NCBI GenBank assembly: GCA_019096155.1 | Contig: JAHCVI010000001.1 | Location: 4,588,001-4,652,000, forward strand | Origin: Staphylotrichum longicolle | Lineage: Eukaryota; Ascomycota; Sordariomycetes; Sordariales; Chaetomiaceae | Length of the DNA stretch: 64,000 nucleotides | Direction: 5' to 3' | Shown here: piece by piece, positions 10,649 to 20,993 of the stretch | Numbering within the stretch: the first letter of the stretch is position 1 | How the letters are laid out: each line of letters opens with the position of its first letter | Translations under genes and position numbers: made by a program | Notes under the pieces: generated by a model | What the model was told of the DNA's origin: nothing | The model's database searches: none | The model's input: only the letters and a program-made list of their open reading frames with translations

Positions 10649-12556
10649 TCACTCCTCGGCCTTGGCCTCTGCCTCCCGCAACTCAACCGACACCCACATG
10701 TCGCGCTGCAAGTAGAGGTTGTAATTGACACTCTTCCACGGCTGCGTCGGATTCACCAGCTGGAAGTCGAAATGCCGCAGCAGCTGGTTCGCACATTATT
10801 TTCATCAGCGCCAATTATTTTCTTCCCCCAGAGGAGACAGTGTCCACGAATTTGCGAACTCACCTCGACAAACACCTTGTTCAGCTCCAAAAACGCAATC
10901 ATCTTGCCCGCGCATCCCCACCGGCCGTACCCAAACACCAACTCGGCCACCCTCCGCATCCCGGCCCTCTCCTCCCTGCTCGCCTCGAGCCACCGCTCCG
11001 GGCGGAACACGCCGGCATCAGGCCCGAAGACGTCCGTGTTGCGTGCCGTCGCCACAAAGTTGGGCGAGATGTGTGTGCCCGCGGGTACGTGTTTGCCGTC
11101 GATGGTCTCGCCGCCGGCGGGGACGACTTTGAACGGCAGGCCGGTGAAGGGCGGGTGGATGCGGAGCCCTTCGAGGATGACGGCCTGGTTTGGTGTTTAG
11201 CCAACTCGTTGTACCCCAGAGCTACTCGGTGAGGAAAGTGAATCAGACAGGATTGGCTCACCTGCAGGTACGGCAGCTCGTCGGCCTCGGCGTTGGTCAC
11301 GGGGTTCGAGACGCGCCCGCTGCGGATGCCCGCGTCGATCTCGGCTTGCAGTGCGCGGTAGGCGCGCGGCGTGCTCAGGAGGTAGAGCATGGTCGCCCGG
11401 ATGGTCGTGGCCGTCGTGTCGGAGCCCGCGATGATTTGGATCAGCGCCTCGACCTCGCACTGCCGCTTTGTCAGCCCGTGGCGGATGAAGGAGCCCTGGT
11501 TCAAGGTCAGTAGAATATTCTTTGCAGGAGATGCTACTTGTCTTAGTGATGGGGACTGCGATGAGAAAAACAAAACGCACCAACATGTCCTGTTGGTCTT
11601 TGGCATCTGGACCAAAGCGTTTCTCGACGATCTTCTTGCCAGTCCTGGGTGTCCGTCTGTCAGTTCGTGCAGGATTTGTCAAAAAAAAAAAAAAAAAAGA
11701 AAGAAAAAGAAGAAAAAAAAGATGGAAAAACATACCCCATCAACACCCCCATTCCTCTTTTGTCCCCCGGCTTTGGCCCCATCAGTTTGAGCATCAAGTC
11801 AGACGCTACGATGGCCCGAAGATACGGAACACCACTGGAGACCACGACTGCCGCCGCGACGTCGTCGAGCATGGCAATGTGCCCAAAGATGTCCCGCTCT
11901 GCGCAGACAAGGCCAAACTCCTCGCCAAATGCGACCTTGGAGATGGAGTCGAGCGTGAAGTACTGCGCCATACTGGCGAGGTCCAGCAACGGCTTTTTGC
12001 TCCTCTCGTTGCCAGGCTGGGACTTGCCGACGGCATACTTGGTCCGGATCTTGTCGACCACCTGCGCCAGGATGAAGTCGACCTCGCCCTCTAGGCCCGG
12101 ATTGTCCTTGCCCGCGTACCCGGGCGCCGTCTGCGCCTTGAGCGTGTCGTGCGTGGCCGTGTCGAGCGTGTTGAGCATGGCGTCGTCGTACGGGTCGACC
12201 GTGTTGAGCTTGTACCACGTGGACCGCGTGTACTTGGACCGCGCCGCCGAGGTGCGCCGGATGACGTCCGGATTGCTGGTCAGGAGCTCGTTGGGGCCGA
12301 TCCGCACCGTCGACGACGGCCCGGTGCCGAACTGCTTCTCTACCTCGGCGAACCGCTGGCCCATTTCGCCGCTGTAGCAGGCGCGGATGATCCAGTAGTA
12401 GGAGAAAGAGGCCGAGAAGGGGCCCTTGAACTCGCGGAGGCGCCACCAGGCAAAGATGGAGGACACTACATAGCTGAAGACGACCGCTGCGCCGACGGTG
12501 AGGATCCAGACTCTAGCGGGGAGGTCAGCGTTACTTTCCGCTGGGAGCATCACCAT
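10649..12556 (-). CDS. Cytochrome P450 monooxygenase, pisatin demethylase-like
   Basis: Five exons (12556-11736, 11644-11581, 11495-11262, 11184-10864, 10783-10649) join to 524 residues. A membrane anchor lies at about residues 15-37. The I-helix oxygen-activation motif is AGSDTT (318-323), the K-helix ExxR is EGLR (378-381), and the heme-binding loop FGYGRWGCAGK has its cysteine ligand at 464. DMLGSFIRHGL spanning the second exon junction is typical of fungal P450s annotated as pisatin demethylase or benzoate 4-monooxygenase-like; substrate cannot be told. It is probably an ER-bound NADPH-P450-reductase-dependent oxidase. The first intron (11645-11735) contains a long poly-A tract on the plus strand. 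It heads a block of four minus-strand genes with two membrane proteins and an MFS transporter. Confidence 0.9.
11681..11729. repeat. Poly-A / A-rich low-complexity tract inside a P450 intron
   Basis: A run of A of about 18 bases is followed by repeated GAAA/AAGA units. Read on the minus strand it is a very long T-rich stretch within the first P450 intron, in effect an extended polypyrimidine tract. The exact length is a likely assembly or polymorphism hotspot. Confidence 0.8.
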
Positions 12557-13137
12557 TGTGAATCGCGTGTTGGAGGGCAACGTGAAACTCCAACAAACAA
12601 GATTGAAAGCGGCTTGGTTCTTCCCCTTGATTCCAGCCGGGGATGAGTTGGCCATTGCCCCGCTTGCAGTCGCAGAGAGGGACCGTGGTGGTGTTACACA
12701 GGGTGTACGTTCCGGAACGCTTCCCATTGGGCCTTGTCCTGCACCAAGCCTATAGTTTGACTCCAAGTGCAAGCATCCACCAATGTCTGTGTTAGGTGGC
12801 GTTGAAGAGGGTACGATGGCGCGTTGTCACACATCCCTGTGCACATGGTCCCGGATTGATGTTGTTCGACGGAGTCCTTCATCAAGCCAATGGTCCCTGA
12901 GTGATTTTTTCTTTTGAGTTCCTCACTCGCTGACAGCACGTCAAGCCGCATGTTTTTTGGGGCAAGAAGAAGCAAGATAGTTCTCCTGTTCCAGCAGATG
13001 ATTAAGCGATTGCCTTTTTAAGCGTGTGGATATCTCTATTCTTTGACTCTAGCAGGTATTGTCGTACAGGATAAGGGTTCGTTGGCACAGACATCCCAAG
13101 ATCGGGGCCCCGCAAAGCTCAACTCAGCATCTTGACT
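12557..13137. other. Intergenic region upstream of the P450 gene
   Basis: About 580 bases between two minus-strand genes, holding the P450 promoter. The P450 frame stays open upstream of its chosen start to 12772 without good coding character. Nothing else seen. Confidence 0.5.
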
Positions 13138-14841
13138 CTAGACGTGCGGTATAAATGACAGCCAGTTTACCGTCTGGTATGCATCCGAAGGCATAGACCT
13201 CAGCCCGACAATGTCCTCCGTCAGGATGTATACCCTAAAAACCAGGTACAGGACGCAAAGCGCTGAGGTCCCGACCAGAAAACTAATTGGGGCATCGAAG
13301 TGCGGATCCTGATCTGCGGAGAGGTTGTGTGTCTTGGCCAAGAAGCGATGGAGCCTGTTGATGTTCCCGGGTGGCGTAGACTGGAAGGGGTTCGGATGCT
13401 GGGCAATCGTGTTGTCGACGTGCTGGAAACGAGTTCTGCTGCATGGCGCGTTTCTCCAGAATAGGAACCTTGCCGCCAGACGCTGACCAGGATGACGGAT
13501 GGAGTCCTCAAGAATGCTCATATGGTAGTTCTCGGCGTTCCGTTTCTGCGGAAGAAGTATCCACAACCAAAGCCCCATCCATAGGCTCCCAATGACTCCA
13601 AACGTTATCATGTAGAGGCTCGCAGCACGCCAAGCCCACCTTTCGAAATCGGTGGGGAAATGGAAATTCCAGCCGATGAAGAATATCGAGGAGAAGGCGA
13701 CGATGAAGCCTCCGGCAACAATCTCGAGGTCAAAGTCCATCCACAGGAACCTGTCGCCCGGTATGCGGTCCCATGGCCTTGTGTGGATGCGTCTGGTAAA
13801 CGGCGAAAACCAGATCTTTCGAGCGAGGTCGTTGTAGTATTGCCACACCACATTCAATGCTGTCTCATTGCGGCTGATGAAATCAAGGGGTGTCTGATAC
13901 GAGGGCTGCAATGAGTGTGGATGGCCCTGGACAGAGAATCGAAGTGAGCCTTTTGTTGGTGTGTGTGCCGTCAATCGTCGGAAAGGACACGCCCTTACGT
14001 TTGCAATGATCTCGCCGATGTGGACAGATGATTTGAGAAGAATAGCTGTCTCAACATCGGAGGGCTTATCTTTCCAGCACCAAGAGGTGCCAAAGAGAAT
14101 GATGACAAAAGACATGGTCGTAAGCTCGATGGTCGTGACTGTGAGGCCCTGGACGCCACGCGCTATCAGACTGACTACAAACGACGTCGCCTGAAACACA
14201 GCGACCAATCTGGGGGTGACGACACAGACTCAATATGATAGCGCTTGAAGGGTTGCCTTGCGGACATAAAGGCAGGCGGAATCGGAGACATACCTAGATA
14301 GACCGTCCGACTTGTCTCTGTCATCCAGGTCTTTTTTGGTGACATCTTCGGGATATGCAACATACTTGTGCTTGATCAAGTACAACAGCTGTTCTGCGTC
14401 GAGGGGAATCGGTCGCTCGAGCCCGGGCGCCTCGAGCAGAAAACCACCCATATCGGCAAAGAATGAGTGAGTGATGGTCCAATTGAGATAACCTGCTTCT
14501 CGGAATTTCTATCAAGAGAACCGACATGTCAGCAACGACCACCAACACCTGCGGCATGCCCTGAATCTGGATAGGCGGCAGACCCGAAATGATCGCCTCG
14601 CCGACGACCTCTGACCCGTGGCGAGGACGATGAGAAAGTCCGGGCCGAGGATGCCGAGACTGGCCAGCGCGAGCTTGTCTCGAAACCTTGCCCAATATCC
14701 CTCCGTTGGCGCCGCGATGTTGGGGTAGACCGATGTCCAGCAGCAGAGAAAAGTGGTGACCAGGCAAGTTACAATTATATCACTGGTGCCGCGCGTGTCT
14801 GGAGATGATGTCCATCCTTGCGTGTCTGTGCCGTTTACCAT
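13138..14841 (-). CDS. Uncharacterised fungal multi-spanning membrane protein
   Basis: Four exons (14841-14584, 14508-14294, 14209-13999, 13926-13138) join to 490 residues. Stretches such as CCWTSVYPNI, FFADMGGFLLEAPG, IARGVQGLTVTTIELTTMSF and WCWKDKPSDV fit a large but uncharacterised fungal membrane-protein family; I recall its layout (WT..HPN, ADMGGF, G.....ELA, WW.KP.DV) but know no function. Hydrophobic segments lie near residues 19-35, 60-75 and 165-205, and several more in the C-terminal half. The first intron (14509-14583) uses a weak GTCTGC donor, yet it keeps the frame and restores the family pattern KFREAGYLNWTITHSFFADM. Start chosen at the first ATG before the hydrophobic segment; a longer N-terminus cannot be excluded. 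It sits between the P450 and another membrane protein on the same strand. Confidence 0.75.
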
Positions 14842-15393
14842 ATTCAGGAAATCGCCAAAAGAAAAACATTTACTGCTCTGTTGGAAGGTGACGGAAGAAG
14901 GGGGGATGGGGTGCCTGACAATACAGCTTTGGGTCGTCCACGGCATGACGATGGGTTTATGTGTACCCGCTCGTCTGCTGGTCCAGGAGCTGCGCCGCAC
15001 ACCTGCACAAAGGCTGCAAAAGCACACACAGGGAGGGCTGAGTTCCAGCACAGGGCGATTAAACGCCCAATCAGGGGGCTGCAGAGTCGGCCGCCGGGCT
15101 GGGGATGTGTTACAGGCGAGCGCCAAATACAACCCCTGCATGCAGTGTCTTTGTCGAGACCTCCATCTAAAAAGCTGCCAAGCTTTTCCATTTGACCATT
15201 TCCAAACAGGTCACCTGTCACTCGCGGAGGAGGAAATCGCTGAGTCCCCCGTTGACAGGTCAAGTAAACGATGGGAGATGTCGAGTTAGAACTGAGAGAA
15301 CTTCACCGCAGCTTTCCGCAGTTTGATCGAGCAATGATGCCTATCTGGTTCTCTGTTACAGTTACCTGCCTACATTTCATCAGAACATACAAA
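14842..15393. other. Intergenic region between two membrane-protein genes
   Basis: Only 552 bases lie between the two minus-strand membrane-protein genes, holding the promoter of the first and the 3' UTR of the second. Nothing else seen. Confidence 0.5.
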
Positions 15394-17755
15394 CTACCAG
15401 TTCGCCTTGAGCCGGGGACTCGCGACCCTTGTTTCCTCAGTATCCATCCTCGCCAACCTCACCCTGCCCCGATTCTCTTGTTCCTCTTGAAACGCAAACA
15501 ACTCGTACTGTTTCACCCCATCTGAACCAACCCCTCCTCGCCTTTCACCGTCCGAAACAGACACGACCCGTATCCGCCTCCTCCTCAGCTCCCTAGCGAC
15601 ACCAAACGACGACGTCACCGCCGTACTCACCTCCCGCGCCCTCCCCAGCTGCCTGATCACCGCCAGCCCATCACCGCCCCAGCCTCCCTCCCCTTCTTCC
15701 CTCGTGTCCTGAAACCTCGCCGCCAAATCCACCTCGACAAACCCGGTCGACGAAGGCACCCCCTCCCTCCGCACCACCATCCCCACCACCACCGCCCCGA
15801 CGCCCACCACCACCGCCCCGGCCGACGCGATGTACACCCACACCACCCACCCGACGGCGAGGAACCGCGTCGTCGACGCGCCGCGCACCGCCTCGGTCCG
15901 CATGTCGGCGGGCAGCGCGAACCGCCCCGCCAGCTGCGCCTCGAGCCCGGCAGGCACGCTGTAGTTGGCGAACTGCAGGCACGTCACCATGAACTGCTGC
16001 GGGATGGCGAGGAAGTTGCGCAGGTGCGACAAGGGGGTGTGCGTGTCGTCGGGGAAGACGTCGTCGTAGAGCCGGAGGAGCCAGGTGACCGCGTAGGTGA
16101 GGGCCGAGGTCATGGCTTGGTCGTTGTCTGTCTGGGTGCGGGTTTGGGTCTTGTTGTTGCTGTTGTCGTTGTCGTTGTCAAGAGATGCGTGAGACGGCCC
16201 GGGAGGAGGGGGAGGGGGAGGTTGGAAGATCTTGGACCAGGTGGCCAGGTAGGTGCTCGCGTTGAGGGGCTCCGGGATGGGCGGGGAGGTGGGGGAGACG
16301 TTGAGGATGGAAAAGTCGAGGCCCGAGTAGGCCGTGGTGGCGTACTGTTTGTAGCGCGTCATGAGGAGGGCTTTGGGGAGGGGCGCCGCGAGCCAGGACG
16401 TATTGGAGGTGCAGGAGGAAGTGCGGTACAGGGGAGTCGGGCATGCGGCCCAACCTGTGATGTGCGACCATTTTGTTAGTCACGTCAGGTAGATAAACGA
16501 CCTGGTTGAGTTTGCATGATGCACGCACCCACTGCCAGAGAGCCGTTAACCGGCCGGATGCACAGCTGCAGCGTGTCGTTGAGATGCTGCCCGTAGGTGT
16601 GGCACTCGTGCGTTCGGTCAAAGTCAAAGGTTGGCGGGAGGTCATCGAATCTCAGGAGTATACCCGGCGCATTGTGGATTTGGATAGTCTCGGAATTGCG
16701 GAACACGCCACCCTCTAACAAGGTCATGTTGAGATAGGGGCCCAGTTTCCGCGCTGTCTCAATTCCCCCCGGGAGGAATGACGTGGTGCAGTTTTGTCCG
16801 CACCCTTCGAGTGGCATGGACACCGCATATTTGGGAACGTCCAGCAAAGTAGGGATCCAAGACACGAAGAAGATACCGATGTAAGACGCCGGAATCAAGG
16901 CCAGGACCAGCTCGTCCAGGGGTACCCCTGAGCCCGCGAACACCGCCGTTCGCTCGGCGGACTCTTTGAAATAGTACACAAACTCGGCCCTGTCTGCAAA
17001 GATGATCAGAACCAAGAAAGTACAAGATTGTGGGTTTTGATAGCATACATTTCAGAATGGATCCGAAGTAGAGCCCGAAAAGGGGCAATAAAAGTCTTTT
17101 TGTTCAGATGATTAGCAAAACGAGTTGGCTAACACTGTTTGTTCCAGGGGAAGTACCTAATCAAACCCACACCGCTGCTCGAAAACTTGGTGATGGTCAA
17201 GGACAAGAGTGCAATCCACTGAGTCGAGCTGCTCAGTTGAAAGAAGGTCGTGGCCGAGATGCCCGCCAGCCTCGACGCCAGTTGCCAACGCAAGACGTCG
17301 AATACTCCCGTGAGCAGAACGTCGACCGAATTAGCGAGAACCTGAGACAAAACCGAGACGACCAAGTTGGTATCCGAGGCCGAAGGTAGGAGGTTCCCGA
17401 TGGCGGGATCGGGGCTGAGCAGGCTCTTGTAGATGTAAACAGAGTACAGTACAGTAAAGATGGCGATGAAGAACCATAGGGCCATCAATGGCCCGAGTTC
17501 TTTGAGCTTTGACTTTTTTGGGACCTCAATTTGCGGCTCGGTCGTGTTGGATGATGCCTTGGGCGGAGGTGAGGGCCAAGTGGTAGGCCAGGCCCCCTGA
17601 GAGTCGCGGACGAGCCTCTCTCTCTGAACCGCTCCGCCGTAGCCGAGTCTCTTTACATGAGGGATGCGCTGACGTTGACAAACTGACGGAGCGCTATCCT
17701 ATAATCGCCAAGGGTAAAAAGGTACCTCACGCGACACCGTTTGGCAATCATACAT
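15394..17755 (-). CDS. Uncharacterised fungal membrane protein with a large extracytosolic region
   Basis: Proposed exons 17755-17731, 17682-17157, 17095-17049, 16993-16529 and 16454-15394 give 707 residues. A cytosolic basic, proline-rich N-terminus leads into a transmembrane segment (MALWFFIAIFTVLYSVYIY). Next comes the pattern NLVVSVLSQVLANSVDVL...GVFDVLRWQLASR, which I recognise from widespread but functionally unknown fungal membrane proteins. A long segment with several N-glycosylation sequons and about seven cysteines (including CGQNCTTS, CHTYGQ and CTSNTS) is probably outside the cytosol. Another hydrophobic segment (FLAVGWVVWVYIASAGAVVVGVG) and a basic tail close the protein. The first 25-base exon and its 48-base intron are my least certain step; the rest is continuous and in frame. 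No enzymatic motif is seen. Confidence 0.7.
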
Positions 17756-18996
17756 TTTGTATCCTGTCGCTTCTGACAGGTTGGCAGCGAGAGTATTGGC
17801 TTTGCGGTAGCATTCTCGTTCTGCTATTTTTCAGTAGTATGCAGCCTGCCGGGTAATGAATCCGTCAGAGGCTCGCGTCAGACAATGTAAACCTCTCGCC
17901 AGTCCTGCTGCCGGTTCCGGCGTTCCCCCAAGGGAGCGTGAGAGTGGAAAACTTGGCATCGCTGCACAGCACGGACGCTCATATGTGAAAATCAGAAATT
18001 GGACGTGATAATAGATGGAGAAAGGAAGGGAAGGCGGGGAAGAAAACAGGTACAGTCCCAGTTGTAACCCACAGTGTCCGTGGACCAGGGCGCCAAGCAC
18101 TCAACACGGCACTTCAACTCCCTAGACAACTTGAAAAAACCCAAATTGGTAGGCAAGGCACGGGATGGTGCACGCATTGTTGACTAGCCAAGCTGTGTCG
18201 ATTAGGTTTTAGCCCATGCATTCAACGGCTTCGCCCGGGTCGTGCGCACCCCCTGGATCCCCCGGTCAGTTGTGGCCCATGACGCCCAGGACCCACTCAT
18301 CCTAACCAAACTCCTACCCCGCGCAACAAAGGAAACTAGCTGCAGCGTGGCGAGCAGGCTCTTCTCCAACTGCGCTAACTCCAACAACTCAAAGTTTCTC
18401 AACCCCAGCTCAATCAAGTTCAGCAGCCACACGTCCAAGTTTGTAGACGACATACACGATTTTGTCTTGCTTTATTGTTCGAAGCTCGAGGCACGGAGAA
18501 TTACCGGGAGAGGGTCAGAGTCAGATGGCGATTACAGGGATCGGTGGATTTGGATGGAGAGACTGGAATCCGTGATGGGTTGCCAACTTGCGTCAAGCTG
18601 AGGTTACAACATAGCCCTGCCTCAGCAAAACGCGGTTCTGGTACGGTGTTGGTGAAATTGGCCCAATATCAGTGGTGGAAAAGGAGAGAAAGGGAGAAGA
18701 GAAGGAACCTGACGATATCAAGCCACATGCTTGGGTTATAGGTTGGCTCTGGCCGGCAAGACCGTTGAGTGCACAGAAAATTGATGAAATGCCACATCTG
18801 GACGCTGATATCGCCATCTTTACCACCAACTGAAGTCCGAGAGAAATGATGGAATGGCATCATGCATGAGATTATCACGATGCTAAGGAGCCGCTTCTAT
18901 ATACAGCCCATTGCTCCTCTCCCCTCTCATAAACCTTCTATATATCGCTTGTGCATAACATTCGTAACGGAGTCCCCCCGGACGAATGGTAGCGCA
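17756..18996. other. Intergenic region
   Basis: Promoter of the membrane-protein gene at 15394-17755 and 3' flank of the transporter gene. An 83-codon minus-strand ORF (18202-18453) is leucine-rich and moderately GC3-biased but has no recognisable domain. No other feature seen. Confidence 0.45.
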
Positions 18997-20815
18997 TCAA
19001 GCCTTCAGTTCAGCGTGTTGAACTTCGCTCATCGCCTAAAACAGCAAAGATGTTAGCACAGGGTCCCCGCCTGAAAACTTAAATGGAAGTCAGGATATCT
19101 CATACCTTCTCAGACGAAGCAGGACGCTCGCCCAGGTCCTTCTCCTGGGCGCCCGTGTGCCCAACGCAGACATAGTTGCGGAACTTGCGGGCGGGGATCT
19201 TGGCCTCGAACATCTCGTCAATCTCCTCGAGGGTGCGGCCCTTGGTCTCGGGCAGGAAGAAGTAGACCCAGAGGGCGGCGACGATGCACGAGGGGAACCA
19301 GATGTAGCCGTACCGCGGGCCCCAGTTGAGCGACTCCGGGTTGATGAAGTAGGGCGCGGTGAATGTGGTCAGCCAGGCAAAGAAGAAGCCGACGGCGGCG
19401 GCCAGACCAAACGTGTAGCTGCGCAGGCGCTGGGACGGCATCTCGCCGCCGGCGAGCCAGGCGTAGGTCGCAATCATGCCGTTGTAGCTCATCATGTAGA
19501 CGCAGGTGAAGCCGACGAGGACCTGGCCGGTCGACTTGGTACCCGGGTGCTTGTCGTAGACGGTGGCGATGATGAGCTGGAAGATGCCGCAGAGGGCGAG
19601 GCCGATCATGATGATGACGCGGCGGCGGCCGTAGCGGACGACGATGAGCGAGTTGAAGAAGATGGCCAGGATGCCCATGGCGCTGAGCACGTTGCTCATG
19701 GCGAAGGGGTTGGGCACCTTGGACATGCCGAGGAAGTAGGCCTTGTAGGCTGTTTTTGCATGCAGGTGTTAGCATCGTATTCATTGTCAATGCCTCGAAA
19801 AACAACTCACCGATGATGAACATGGAACCAGATGCGGCTTGCAGGGTAACAGCGGACACGGCAATCAGGGTGCGACGCCTGTCAATCGGGTTCGTGAACA
19901 TGTCGAGCACCTTGACGCCGCTGCCGAGCTCAACCTCGCGATCGATAGCCGCCTTGATCTCAGCTGCCTCGCTGTCGACATCGTCGTTGACAGGACGCAG
20001 CCACCGGAGAGACTTGACGCCTTCCTCATAGCGGCCAGTCAGGATAAACCAGCGCGGCGACTCGGGGATGAAGAAGAGGGCGACGGCCAGAATAGCGGGG
20101 ACGACGTAGATGATGCCGAGCGGGATGAGGAAGGCTGACTTGTCGGGCCGGCTGGCGGTGGCCCAGTCAATGATGGTGCCGATGAGAGTGCCCTAGATGG
20201 ACGGTTAGGACTCCCGGCCCAAAGCCTTCAGAAACCAAAAGAAAAACTCACAAAAGACGTGAAGAACTGGAAGCAGGTAAGGAACAGACCGCGGTACTTG
20301 GCCGGGCTGCTCTCCTGGATGTACAGCTGAGAGAAGGTCATGAAGTAGCCGTTGGCCAGACCGATGAGGAAACGTCCGGCATAGAGCGCGCCGATGTGCT
20401 CGGTGGCCATCATCATCACGTTGGCGATGCAGCAGGCCACGCAGGCCGCCCAGAGACATTGCCTGCGGCTGACATAGGTGGCCACGAGGCCGGCAGTGCC
20501 GGAGCTGATGAAGGCGCCGAGTGTCATGAGCGACGAGATGAGCTGCTGTGTGAGCGTGTCGAGGTTCCAGCCGAGCGCTGTCTGGGGAGCAGGGTGACCG
20601 TAGATCTGGGAGCAACGAGGTCAGCAACTTGAACGCGACCTGTTTTCGAAAGTCTTAGACGTTGGTCGACAAACCTTGAGAAAGCTCGCCATGGCCTGCA
20701 AGCCGCCGATGAGGCCGAAATCGACGCCATACTGGAACGGGCAGAGGACGATGATGCCGCAGGCAATGAAGCACTTGATGTGGGCTTTCCACGACTCGTC
20801 GCTTTTCGACGCCAT
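18997..20815 (-). CDS. MFS sugar-type transporter
   Basis: Exons 20815-20675, 20605-20252, 20192-19811, 19749-19106 and 19035-18997 join to 519 residues. Hallmarks of the sugar-porter MFS family are FQYGVDFGLIGGLQ in the first helix, GRFLIGLANGYFMTFSQLYIQE, PESPRWF after helix 6 and PETKGRTLEEID after helix 12. It should carry a hexose, oligosaccharide or polyol by proton symport at the plasma membrane; the substrate cannot be read from sequence. The last exon is inferred: the frame can stop at 19100 (507 residues), but a GTATGA donor, a GCTAAC branch sequence and TTTTAG (19036-19105) form a good intron that adds 13 residues in place of the final valine. Last of four minus-strand genes with a P450 and two membrane proteins. 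Confidence 0.88.
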
Positions 20816-20986
20816 CTCGAGGAGTCGAGAAAGGTTGCTCCTGGGTTTAACCGTGGTGTTTCGATGCTCGGGGGGACTCCGGGCTCTGCGGTTAAGCGTC
20901 GTACAGAGTCAATGCAAGGCGGAGAGGTCAAGGACGAGAAGAGGAAGCGCTTGCAACGTGCCCTGGCTGATGCACCTCCTCGCACA

Positions 20987-20993
20987 TATTATA
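20987..20993 (-). promoter_or_regulatory. Possible TATA box of the MFS transporter gene
   Basis: TATAATA on the minus strand about 170 bases upstream of the transporter ATG at 20815. Confidence 0.35.

Noticed and set aside
10211..11200. 329-codon plus-strand ORF
   Set aside because: Overlaps the P450 3' exons in antisense and has no domain.
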